A DNA stretch of 64,000 bases, taken from NCBI GenBank assembly GCA_029891345.1, contig CM057002.1, positions 21,280,295 to 21,344,294 on the forward strand, read 5' to 3'. Below, piece after piece: positions 45,745-57,473 of this stretch. A model generated the notes under the pieces. That model was not told the DNA's origin and did no database searches. It worked only from the letters and a program-made list of their open reading frames with translations. This DNA comes from Dryococelus australis (taxonomy: Eukaryota > Arthropoda > Insecta > Phasmatodea > Phasmatidae). Every line of letters starts with the position of its first letter. Position 1 is the stretch's first letter. The translations under genes and the position numbers were made by a program.

Positions 45745-46066
45745 TGTAGGGCGTGTTTATGGAGTAGCTTGACTATAACAACATCCCAGTAATTAATTGG
45801 CATGCACAGAGTCCTGATTTGATCCCGATATGACGTCTGTGGGATATTTTGGAACGCCGACTTCATGATGGACCACAACAACCCACCTTGACAACTCTTC
45901 TCATTTCGGCGCTCGGCGAGGAATGGGTTGCCATTCCCAGGAAAACTTCTGCCACCTGATTGAATGTATACCTGCGAGAATGCAGCCTGTCCTCATTGTT
46001 GAAAGCAGCCCATACTTGTACTTCATATTCAGTAGGGTGTCCGGATACTTTTGATCACGTGTTGTA
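45745..46066 (+). mobile_element. Tc1-like transposase C-terminal fragment with one end
   Basis: The plus strand reads NWHAQSPDLIPI, stop, RLWDILERRLHDGP, then GEEWVAIPRKTSAT, the catalytic third acidic region and C-terminus of a Tc1 transposase with two stop codons. It finishes at TAGGGTGTCCGGATACTTTT and GATCACGTGTTGTA, a Tc1-type inverted-repeat end. The 5' end is missing. It belongs to another lineage than the element at 15639. Confidence 0.75.
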
Positions 46067-46169
46067 AAAATAAAAACGTGCGCCGGTAATGCCTCGCATG
46101 AAATACTTCTCATGCATTTTGGTACTACACTTAGTGCGCAAAGACGCGGAGTAACAGCTTGAAAGTAGA

Positions 46170-46490
46170 ACTTGTGCAAGGTGACTAATTTTAACAGTTC
46201 CAGTGAGAATTTATTTACCGAACAGAAGGAAAAGAACATGAATGAATCGACGTCTAACAAAGATATTCGACATCACAATCGAATGTCATCTTCTGTCGGA
46301 GAAGAGAAAGGCAGCAAAACATCAAGATCACCGAACTACCCCTGTCACTTGTGCAATAAAAACATGAAGATTAACACGACATGATGCAAGGTTTGTTTTC
46401 GTTGGCTTTACAAAGGATGTGAACGCTTGGTTCCTCATGAAGATCTCGAGGCATTGTTAACTTTCGGGTGAACTTCTTGTGAATAGATCA
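46170..46490 (+). pseudogene. decayed PHD-like zinc finger fragment
   Basis: The frame from about 46238 reads YPCHLCNKNMKINTT, stop TGA (46382-46384), CKVCFRWLYKGCERLV, then a further TGA. C-x2-C, C-x2-C-x2-W and K-G-C spacing resembles the PHD-like finger that precedes reverse transcriptase in some arthropod retroelements. Two stops interrupt it and no other domain is near. Confidence 0.45.
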
Positions 46491-46499
46491 TTTGTTTGT

Positions 46500-47402
46500 G
46501 ATTGAACGTGACGAAATAACTTTCGACTGTCAATTTTTTTACTGTTCTATTTTAGAAGGCCCGTAAGGGTTTTATTGTAAGGGTAATAATTTTTTTGTGA
46601 TTATAGTTATATTTATAAATCATTAACATCCAATTTAAGGTTGACTGTGATACGTAAAGTACATTACATGTCATCTGAATTCTTATTGTCCGTGTTTCTG
46701 TTTCCATGTTAGACTGATGACAATCTGCACCTCTCATATTGCCATCTCTGTACACCTTTATGTTCAGAAGTGTGGCGAATAAATATTCGCGTGGAACGTC
46801 AACATATTCATTGTCACTAGCCCGAATAATAGCGTCAATAACGAACTTTAACAGTAAACTTTATTACTTTAAAAAGGAGTATCGTGCCCATATTTGGAAC
46901 ACCTGTTCTTATTTCTTTCTTAAGACTACAACTCTTTCACATTACATAAAATAATGGCTTCTTGTGCAAGCATTGTTATCTCACACTATTATTACTTGGT
47001 TTGACGGTAAGTATACATCCCATAACACAGAATTTTTCCGAACACTTATCACTTCACAACGGCTGGGATTTCTTAAGGGTGCCCATATTTGGTCGACCTA
47101 ACTTAAGATACTTAAAAACCGCAATGATCAGGATGAACACAGAGCCGGTATTTAATAACATCTTTCACTCAAAAGTTGGTTAAAAAAATTTTTAATGTCG
47201 TGAATAAAAAAAAAAAATTGAAATACAGGTGTTATAAGTGGTAAAATACATTTGTGGCGGCACAAAAAGTTTCTGATAAGCGCTCATGTCTGAAGAATGT
47301 TCACGTTTATTGCCTACTTCTTTGTGCATACAAATTAAATGTAAATTTTTGTAGGCTTGTTCAGTATCGTTCAGTAATGTTATTATTTTTAAATAAGCAC
47401 TT
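46500..47402. other. AT-rich stretch, possible 3' UTR of the minus-strand gene
   Basis: It lies downstream, on the minus strand, of the stop codon at 47403-47405 and shows no coding domain. It probably includes that gene's 3' UTR; the end is not determined. Confidence 0.35.
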
Positions 47403-47542
47403 CTACTTGAAATCCGAAGAGCTTCGCCTCTTCGGTTTGTCTTTTAAACTTAATCTTCTCTCTCGATTCTCGTCGTAGAAATCTAGACGCTTTCCTAAAC
47501 TCCACACTTTGTAATCCATGAAGGTACCCATGAAGGACAGCG
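47403..47542 (-). CDS. terminal exon of a second host gene, membrane-transporter-like tail
   Basis: On the minus strand a strong acceptor (TATGTTTGGTGTTTTGTGTTCGCAG, exon begins 47542) is followed by two bases of a split codon and then 45 codons ending in TAG (47403-47405). The peptide starts LSFMGTFMDYKVW, continues SLGKRLDFYDENRERR and ends in a Lys-, Arg- and Ser-rich tail. A hydrophobic start followed by a charged cytosolic tail suits the last membrane span and C-terminus of a polytopic transporter. It recalls organic-anion transporter (SLCO/OATP) ends, but this is a guess from the tail only. Earlier exons should lie at higher coordinates on the minus strand; I could not identify them with confidence. 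Confidence 0.6.
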
Positions 47543-47544
47543 CT

Positions 47545-49424
47545 GCGAACACAAAACACCAAACATAATTCAGTCAGTACTTCCTTTGATATCACACACA
47601 TCATCACGCCACATGTTTATAGCTGCATCGTGGTTTATTTAGAACTTTTCAAATATACTTTATAAATAATTACCTTTCTTGAAACCTTACACTGTACAGA
47701 CAGACGTGTTTGAAGGGAAAATTATTCTATTTTGCGACGTCCAAATCAAAAGAACAGGAGTGGTGGCCTCCAGAATATTTAATATTTTATATTCTTACGT
47801 AATGTCATCCAACTTGCAAGTACTGTACCCTCGCATAAGATATTATATTAGATTACACAGTTTTTGCGTCGTAGCATGTCAAAATCACAAATATAGAATT
47901 TTTGGAATGTGCGAATAATATAAAATACAGAAAAGTTAACACGGGTGACCAAGAGGACGTTTCTGATTCATTTTGAAGTATGGTCAGTAAAATTAATTTT
48001 ACAAACTACTAAAAAAAAATCTTCCAAATAAAAAGTATGTAAACATTTAATGGTTTTTAGAAATTAATAAAAATTACGAATCTTTTCAAACACATAATTT
48101 TAAATATTTTTTGGTATCTTATTTCAAAGTTAATTATCACTTTTCGTTCAGTTTGTTGGTTTTTATGATTTGTACACCCCAAAAAACACAAAACTCGTGA
48201 TTTTATCGTGTCAATTTTTATTCAAGAAAATAGTTTTTGTAGGTAGTGTTATAATCCATTTACGGTTATTTCACACTCTTTGAAACACTGCTACAATTCT
48301 ACTTCCATGATATTCCTCCGCCTCGTACAAACTAAGCTTAAATATGTCTAGAAAATTACACCAAAGGACAACGCACTGAGTTCGTGCGCACTCAGTTGTA
48401 ATTATATTTTGCATGATAACAATTCCTTACTAGGCGCTACCACTTTCTGTTTTCTTACTTTATATATATTTGTATATATATATATATATATATCTTTATA
48501 CATATTTACATATTTATTAAAAAATGAAACACTATAAGTTATAAATAATATATTGCTCAAACTACAATTTAAGGAAAAATGATATCATTTCATGTTAACA
48601 GAGGTATAATACGCTTGTGATACATGGCATATTTAGAAAATAACTGAACACATTATACATGGGGTGATTTTTCAAAGGTTTGATTCAAAAAGTGTGAAGA
48701 AACCGCGATTAGGCTATATAAGTCAAGCAGTATTTCGCACGAATTCATAATAATGAATGGTTTGGTGGTCAGCACCCTCAATGTTAAAAAATGTGTTTGT
48801 CAGTGAAACCGGTTTATTTCGAATTCATCCCCACTAGAACGAAAAACACCTTAATCGTAGCAAATAAATATTACAGTTTACATAGTCACATCGCCGCAAT
48901 GATGCCACAAGCATATCAATTTTAGAAACTCCCACTTTGAATATAGTTTTCTGATAACATTTTGTATTTTTCCGCCATACTTGTAACTAAAATTGCCACG
49001 ATACGCTATCAATTTGTTCTACTTGCATCGGTGAAAAGAAACTGCCATATGCAACATCTAAAAAAAATATTCATTGTCCTTAAATGTTGATGTAAACTTC
49101 TAATATGACGTAAAGACATGGGACAAATGTTCGTACATATCTACCAACTTTGCTTATATCATAGCAGTAAGTATTTACTTTATATTAAGTGCACTTATTT
49201 AAAGTGATTTATTTAAAGATTGTTTCTGAAATTCCATATGTACCGCTAACCAGCTCTAGTTATTTGCCAACATTAATTTTGACATTAGGTGGAAGGATAC
49301 ACAATTCGCAGGAAGTAGAACAAAATTGAGGTTTTTGAAAGTAACCAATTAGCCCTGAAAGAACTACAGACTCACTAAATTTTACAAGCTGCAAAGGAAA
49401 ACAAAATATATCCAGAGCTGAGTG
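47545..49424. other. AT-rich stretch, probably intron of the minus-strand gene
   Basis: No coding domain was seen. A TA dinucleotide microsatellite lies at about 48473-48493. The sequence is upstream, on the minus strand, of the terminal exon at 47542 and so is probably its last intron. Confidence 0.4.
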
Positions 49425-49650
49425 AGTTGAGTTGAGAGATTTAGGTGGCTCCTAACAACGAAGTTTTTGAGAGTCAATGAAAGAGAAATGAGGTGAGAAT
49501 GGAGCAGCGCTGGAATGCAAGGGAGGGATAAACGGGAGATCCTCGAGAAAACCCGCCGAAAATTGAAGCGACCCAGCCGGGGATTGAACCCGCATAGCCT
49601 TGATGGGAGGCGAGCAGTCTAACCGCTCCACAACCGCGGTCTCCTAATAT
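49425..49650 (-). repeat. tRNA-derived SINE, minus orientation
   Basis: Read on the minus strand it starts GGAGACCGCGGTTGTGGAGC, has the A-box-like GTGGAGCGGTTAGACTG and the B box GGGTTCAATCCCC, and continues with the body GGCGGGTTTTCTCGAGGATC and CATTCCAGCGCTGCTCCATT. It is the same family as 5534-5771. The copy is complete enough to show head and body. Confidence 0.8.
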
Positions 49651-52606
49651 ATACAAAGGCAGATCCAGAGGGGGATGATAAAGGAACTGGATCCACATTT
49701 CTTGTGAGCTGTAGTTCAGACGGGATAAAATAAAATTAGTGTTTATAAATGTAGCATATTGTCAAGAATGTAATATCAGTAGAGAAAATAAGTGAAGTAG
49801 TAGGTGATATGATAATGTTCATACATACATTTATTCGATGAATTCCGAATTTTATATTAAAAATTATATCTTCATGCACGTGTTCTTATACGCACGCGAT
49901 GGAAACGCCACGGGTAGCGCCAGCAGAAATTGACAATTTTGTTCGCCTTTAACACTGGTCTGCATTGTAAGTTTGTAGCTTCATGCGTGACTTTGTTAAC
50001 TGAACATGAGTTCTAAAATATGTTAAAACAATAAATTAAAAAAAAATGCATACTTGTAGAAATGAATTCTTGAAGACATCTACTGCAGGCATGATCAAAA
50101 CATACATTTAGAATTGCTATTAATATACTAATAGTTCAATAAGACAGAGTGAGCTTATTATTACCCATTTTGTAGCCCCTTCCCCATTAATTGGTTACTA
50201 GATCCGCCACTTAGTTTGTACAAAGTCCCGCAAGATATGAATGTAGTGTGTTTGGTACCCATGCATCCAAGACACCTGTATTTGGGAATTAGCATTTATC
50301 ATAACAGGTATGAAAAATGAACACAATGCATACTGTTTCATTTGAAAAATCAGCCACGCAGTGCGCTCAGAAGAAATGTGGTCAGCGGTAGCCCACTATG
50401 GGGATTGGGTCAGCACGAGCAGCAATGCGAAAGCATAATATATCGGCCAAAAAAAAAACCTGCAAGTTGGGACGTATTAATTAGGTATTGCTGACACCGA
50501 AGGATGGCAATCAGCTGACAATTATAACTCCGGCCACGCCAAGCTATCAGCGAATAGGAATGAGTTGCAACGTACTTACACGTGGTCGGTAGGTGAGGGG
50601 GGAGGGGGCGAGAAGAGTGGCCTGATGATCCGAACCAAGAGAGAGAGTCTACGTGGGGCGTCAGCGACGCGAGGCGGACACAAGACGGCAGGGCTCCGAC
50701 CTCCGGCGCTTCAGGGATGAGTTGTTTAAGGGGAAAGAGAGAAGTTCCTGCCCAGTCCTCTCCTTACCTGCTCCCGAGGACTAGCTATTAAAGAGTATTG
50801 ATAGCCCTAACAATTCTTTTAAATACCCTTTACCTCCTGCCATTCTTTAAGTTGGTGTGTCGTCTTAAGTAGCATCTACAACAATACGCAGTGATTTAAA
50901 ATTTCACGAGACCTACAGACCTAATTCCTGACATTTGAACAAGCTATAACCTTGTTTGTCGTTGGTGACCTCAATGCTCGTATAAGACAGGATCCTCATA
51001 CGCTTTGCGCATTACTACATGGCGGAAAACTAAGGTTAGAGTTAGTACGCTGATTCAAAAGACGGGACCTGCGTGAATTAAGCGAACTCTGGAACCACTT
51101 GCGTCCCAACATATGGAGTGAGTATTGCCAGAGATTCAGGAAGTGAACTGTCACCTGCGCAGCCTCCTCACGATATTGGTGTACGGATAACAGTGACTCA
51201 GTTTAACACTAAAACAAATCTCGGGCGCCGTGAGTGAAGACTAGGTCTTTTTTAATTAAGGAGCGAATTACTTATATGTCTCTCGTTAAAGTGAGTGAGA
51301 CTATTTGTAGACCCAATGCTGGTGAGTTCACGACGTACTAACAAGGAATGGAGGATCATTTTGGTAATTGAGCAGTACTTCGTATAGACTTGCCCAACCC
51401 TGCCCTGTGCAATGGTTCAATACCTGCAATTTTCGTATTATTTCTGAGGACATTTTATACGTTAAGTGCACTTAAACATTGGACAGTATTAATTTTAACA
51501 CGCTTTGGGTAAAGCTGCGCCAATGACTAAACACTGTGTATTTATGTGAGCGAATCAGGTGCATTACAGACAGAGTAAACATCTTATGAATAAAGGACGT
51601 CAATTAGGGTATACACATTAATGTGAAGTGCATCTTGATGCCAGATGATTATGCGAATTTAGCAGGTTCTCTAGCAGTATACGCCACTACTTAACCTATG
51701 AATTATAAAGTTCTTTTTAGCGGAAGATTTTCTTTCGTTATGTGTATTTCTTTATTGGCCATGTGACTTCGTCGTTTTTGGCTGGGCCAATCAGGAACAC
51801 GTTACACCGGCACTAACCGCATGTGGTTTGCCATCAGACACCTAAGGCGCGTAGCAGTTAGAATCATCCAATCACGTACGTGGATTTGAGATAAAGTTTT
51901 TCGAAAAACAACTAGATAGGAAATGTTTTCGCGAAAATCGGGTATCCTTATCCGTCACAGGTTCCTTATGAGTGTACATCACACACGGGCCGACATGCAC
52001 AAGAAGTGGGACACCTTATTGAAGTACAAATAATGAAAGTCTCTATTTTCGCAAACGATAAATGTAACTGGAATAAAAAATTACCAATAATCATATCCAA
52101 ACTATAAACAGACAATGGTCAGGATTCGGACAAAAAGAAAAGAAAGAACACTCGATGCAAAATGTGGCAGCGGATTTGTTTGTTCGTTTTTTTTTTTTTG
52201 TAACTTTCAAAATGTCCGTTGAAAGCTAGTTGGGAATATACGACGCCTGTGCAGAGACCCGACAGACGATATGCTTGCGGATTGCAATGCTATTTCTGAT
52301 AGATGAGTGGGTGACAAATTGATTTCTTTGGAAGACCTTAAATAAAGGAAGATTGTACTATTTTGATAATTATGCTAGCATCTCTGTAACCATTCTGCCA
52401 CGACATTACTATACGGTAAACATATATGAATGTGCATGTGCATACATGCAACCCGTGCATTTTAACATCCAAGTGGAAGCATTACAAGTTTGAACAACTA
52501 TATATATGGTGCGTAAATAGTTTAAAAGAAACTCTGTATTGCGGTGTAATGCCTCAAATAACCGCTACTTTTTCCTGTCACAGCTATCTTAGTTTAATTT
52601 TGTAAT
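49651..52606. other. mostly AT-rich; GC-rich island at 50580-50780
   Basis: The island has CpG-rich sequence (cgtcagcgacgcgaggcgg). On the minus strand it is bounded by the donor-like GCAG/GTAAGG at about 50764 and CGTGTAAGT at about 50580. It could be a 5' exon with promoter or a solo LTR. Nothing else here is supported. Confidence 0.3.
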
Positions 52607-52846
52607 GTGTATGTTCTTGCTCAAATCACAGTCACATTCAATGCAGGAGGTGTCAGACTAGAATCTAACAGATCTGTGCAACGTGCATTAGCTTTCATGG
52701 GATATGGAAGCAGAAGACCCACCAGAGTATCCCTGTTAACAGCACGACACTGGGCACAATGCCTCACTTGGACTCTTGATGTTTCTAATTTGACCCTGGA
52801 GATCTGGAAACATATGGCCTGGTCCAGCTCTAATTCATATTATTAA
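52607..52846 (+). pseudogene. Tc1-like transposase N-terminal fragment
   Basis: The frame reads SNRSVQRALAFMGYGSRRPT, RVSLLTARHWAQCLTWTL and EIWKHMAWSSSNSYY. This matches the end of the helix-turn-helix region and the segment leading to the first catalytic Asp in Tc1 transposases (normally W-S-D-E-S). Here that motif is altered to W-S-S-S-N and the frame stops. No inverted repeats are visible. Confidence 0.75.
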
Positions 52847-53892
52847 TTGAAAGTTATTTTATCATTAGAAAACCTATTTCAGTGCAATAATGATTGTAAG
52901 ACATTCTGTTTTCATTTACAAATGTATTTTTAACTCGGCCGTTCTACATAGAGGAATTTGTTGTTATGTTGCTATGGCTACACAAGTCGTATGTGTAAGA
53001 TATGCTGTAGTAATTTTTCTGGTTAGATCAGCTGAGCCATGTACCATAATGCAGACTGCCGACAGGGCGAGGACGCGCGGCACTGAAGAGGAATTAATTA
53101 GTCAGCATGCGCTACCTACGGAGGCTACAATTAAAGTCAAGTTAGAGCTACCACGATGTACGTGTGATACAGTAAAAACTGTAGATACGTCCTCAGGCTC
53201 GAGAGTATTGTGAATGAAGACTAAGGACAACGACCAGTGGAACCAGCCTCAGAAGATACCACGAGATGTTACAGCAATTCAAGATTTTTAAGCTAAGCAT
53301 TCTGAATTTTGACGTAGAGACTACGTCCGTAAAGTAATTTATAATTTTGAGAAGTTAATTTGGCTTATTTTTACACCATCTTTGACCTTCAACTAATTAA
53401 AGTTGCTCTGCCTAATTGCCAACGAAACCCTGAAATGGCGTCTGATGTTCTCTGAATTGAGTTGGTGTGATGAAACTATTTATTTATTTAATTTGTTAAT
53501 TTTTGTAATAACTTAGAGAATTGGAAGATACGTAATTATATTTTGAATTTTAAATAAGAGACACATACAAGAAGGCTACATTCATAGTTACGGCCACACA
53601 AATCAAAGTAAATTTTGAAACGAGTAACAAGCTGCTGCAGATATGAATTTATTTGATGATGTTCAGACCAAAATATTGATTTTAAATTAAATAAATTTTA
53701 TTTCTACTCTTCTCTCTGTGAGTAATTGTTGGTCTGTAACTAGTGGTAGTTTCAAATTTTGTGTTTCTTCCTCGTGCGTCCTGTATATTTTTTGTTGACT
53801 ACGGAGTCTGGCCACATGTGTTCCTGACATACAAATCTGTGGTAAGATTTACCTCCTGTTTCGGTGTTACGTTTGCTGCAAAGTCATTTCTG
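52847..53892. other. AT-rich stretch, nothing recognised
   Basis: A 107-codon frame at 52890-53213 shows no known domain and its codon pattern is not convincing. Confidence 0.35.
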
Positions 53893-54390
53893 TTCTGTGT
53901 TAGGGAAATATCAATATAACTTTTTTTCACCTATATTGATGATGTATGTGTACACAACAAGATCTTTAAAGAGGATCTTGACCATCTAAGAAATGTTTTG
54001 TTTGCTTTGAGGGATGCCGATTGACTGTGAACCCTGAGAATGTGACTTGGGCAAATATCTATGTGATATATCTAGGGTTTGTTATTTCTGAAGGAAAATT
54101 GCTCATGGATCTGGAGAAGATCAGACTGGTTGTAAATTTTCCCTTGCCCAAAAAATTTATGGAGGTCCGGAGAGTTCTGGGGTTAGTTGTGTTTTATTCC
54201 AAATTCAGTCCTGTCTTTGCTAGTTTGGCCGAAACTTTGAATGCTTTAAAACGAAGGGGGGGGGGGGGGGAGTAGATTTCATCTGGGGCGAGTCCCAGAA
54301 TCATGCTTTCAGCTCTTAAAGGAGAAAATTGCCACTCCACCGGATTTGCATTTGCCGAATTTTGGAAATCCCTTCACACTCTTGGCATGT
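53893..54390 (+). mobile_element. Ty3/gypsy family A fragment (RT palm to RNase H start)
   Basis: The plus strand reads VLGKYQYNF, then TYIDDVCVHNKIFKEDLDHL, a frameshift, YLGFVISEGKLLMDLEKI, FPLPKKFMEVRRVLGL, YSKFSPVFASLAETLNALKR, a G-run (54257-54271) that shifts the frame again, and IATPPDLHLP. The order and wording match the family A element at 1-1020. It keeps Y-I-D-D. Both ends are truncated. Confidence 0.8.
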
Positions 54391-57300
54391 TAATATTTAT
54401 TTCTCTTGAAAGTGAAAAACTATTTCTTGATATTTTTTTGATACTTATAATATGTACTACAGAAAAAGTTTAAATGTGGAAATATACGACGTTACTAACT
54501 CAATTATTTCTCAGTTCTACGACATTTCATTCCGAAAGGATAATAAAGACTTAGTAATTAAACTGTTTTTTTTCCTTGTTACAGGTTCAAGTAATTTTAT
54601 ATGCACAAGTAATATACTGCAATATATGCATCGTTGTAAATCTGACCCGTAACAGATATAATTATGCTTTATGGATTTCTGGCGTGTAATTTTTTGGGCA
54701 GATATTTCAACAACTGGTTAGTCATGGGTTGTTGCAAACTTCACGAAAGTATATTTTACGTAGCAGGAAAAAAAATTGAAAGTCTCATACATTACAAATT
54801 TACTTTAACTGAAATGTAAATTACAACTAGGCCTACAATATAAAATTACACAGAACTTAAGGAATATCAAGTTTTTAAGACATATATGCACAAATAATAC
54901 ATTACAATGATTTTATTTAGTATCTCGTCACTAAACAATTTGCTGCCATCCACGGCCAACAAAAATGTTCGAATTCAATGTGTTTTTTTCTCCCCAATGT
55001 AGCAAGTCTTCGAACATTTCGAAATACGCTCATTACATCATGTCCACTATAAAGTTCGAATTTTGAAATCAATAGATGAAACAAATATAATGAAATATTC
55101 TTTGGGGAACACTGCAAATTCCAAAATATAAAAACTTATAAAGAAAAGACTTTAATTATGGTGCAAAATATTCTGTTTTTTGTAATGCAAGTATTTATTT
55201 GAAGTTGTTCAATGAATTGAAAATATAACATCTGAACAGATAAAGATAAAACCAATATATTCAAATTTATGAGTACAAGAAACAAAATTTATATCGTACT
55301 CTTATGGTTACACCAAATCAGCTACGATTTCGACTACAGTTAATTAACTTGTTGCCTTAAAAATAATATTTAATATAAAAAGTACTATATTATTTGAATA
55401 TGTGCATATTTTATTATGAAAAGGGTTACACACAAATATATTGTTTTGAAAAAAAGTTTCAATTCAACACTTATGCACATGAAAATCGAAAACAGCATAA
55501 TTTTGTAGTTGTACAAAATACAAAATATTAAGAAGAATTAATATAAGTACAAATGTCGATTCTTCCACTAAGTGTTTTACTTAAGAAAACTTAAATGTAC
55601 ATTTAAAGCCATGAACTCACACACTGCTGAAATATACCAAACAAACCAGGATTATTAATATAACATATGATAGTAAATATATTATTCTAACGATAGACCC
55701 GTGTGACAGGGCCTATGGCAAATACCATAAGTGGCAATAAAAACACTTCTTCATACTCGGTGTACAAATCGTGTATATATCACTCACGAAGTTAGCCCAT
55801 TTTGTCACACATTAATTCCTGCGTTCTAGTGTTGCAATCACGTACTTTTAAGGTATGCGCTATACTTATGCTAAACATGTTTCTTGCAATCATTGAACAA
55901 CGAGCTAAATGCTCGATGGTATTGGCGTTAACCATTCATTGCGAAGAGACGTAGATAATTCTACAAATTAGAGTGGCCACAAAGAAAAACTCTCAGAGAA
56001 CCAGACACTAGTGTCTTGTTAAGTACAGCACTGGTAATAAGTATCATTCAAGTGCAACATGCCCACGTTCGTGGATGCACTGACTGAAGAGGTAAATATT
56101 TAGCCGGTACCATACACAACGAAGCTCAATGATGAATTATCTTCTCTATGACGGATGACTAGTGATCCTTGAATTCCGCAAATTATATCGGTAATAAAGT
56201 AGGGGTAAGGGAAATTCACTCCTAACCTCTCCTGTACCTATTACCACCCCCACCATTCCTGTCTCTCTCCCCAGCCTACCGTTTCGTGATAGGACTTGCA
56301 ATCTGACAGAGTACAATCTTTAATGGGGAAGTTGTACCCGAACTAAGGGATTTTGAAAACTTAAGAGCTTTTAAGGGGAGTCCATTTTTTAGTTCCAAAT
56401 ATTTCCGGAAGTGTTAAACCTACAGACTTTCGATTTGGCAACTATTACCAGACTATTTTAGGCCTGCATGTATCTCCAAATTATTTGTTTCCATGTAAGA
56501 ACCGCTTCCATTATATATATATACACATTCATATAAACAAATTTCCATGATCAAAGTTTTAAACAGTGGGTTAGTACTACCACCCTTAAAGGATAGAAGG
56601 GTGAAACTAAATCTGTGCTCACCTTTGGTCCTTCCTCAGTCGGACCTTTCCTCCCGTGCTAGGGACTTGCTATGTAGAATAGGACCATTCTTACAGGCAT
56701 TTTGAACCTACAATTTTCTAATTTGGCAGCCTTTTTAAGCCCATCAGTTCCCATCGTCTCGTGTTCTGATTTTTGTCATAATTACTTACTTCCAGAACGA
56801 ATACTCATATTTCATGACTGGATCACATTAGTTCGGTTACGCTGTGTAATTGTTTTCAGCCGGCAATTAATGGGAGGAAATTTGACAACATCACACGGAA
56901 CAAAATCGAGTAAAAAGAAACTTTTAGCAATCGGTCCAGACAATGGGTAAATAGTTGTGGCCTATTCATGTAAAGAACTGAAAAGTCTAGGCTGCTGACA
57001 AAATAAGTCGCGAAATACACGCACTTCTAGAAGATGTCTGATTCTCTAGGTCATCAGTGATTCGAATTGGTCCCTGCAGAAAGGGCCTAAGTCAACCAGA
57101 CATAGTTTTGAGATAACTAAAAAAAACTGATTTACTATTAAACTATCATGTCACAAAATGTGGGAAAAATCATACAAAATAAAGGTATAAATGTGTGTGA
57201 TTCTGCATAGGTAAAATCATTTCAATAATATCACATTGACTTCCATGATTTTTCAAAATATCTTCACTGAGGCCCTTTCTGCTCAATTAGGTAATTTTAG

Positions 57301-57473
57301 ATTATCAAATGACTTGAAATGCCATAATTACTAGAATTTATGACAATAACATGAACATTATTACAAAAATTGCACTTCACACTGTATACAAATTACCGAA
57401 CAAACATGAAGTCAGTAAGGATTAAAACATTCTACTGTGAGACATTCTCATTTCCATCATGTAATGTAATTTT
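54391..57473. other. AT-rich stretch, nothing recognised
   Basis: No coding domain, RNA gene or repeat partner was seen. Short frames (54452, 54917, 56702) have no recognisable motif. Confidence 0.4.

Noticed and set aside
51173-51226. Minus-strand mini-exon between a good acceptor and GTGACA
   Set aside because: The donor is weak, the peptide is uninformative, and such coincidences are expected over this length.
52890-53213. 107-codon frame as a gene
   Set aside because: No domain, no plausible splice or promoter context, codon pattern not convincing.
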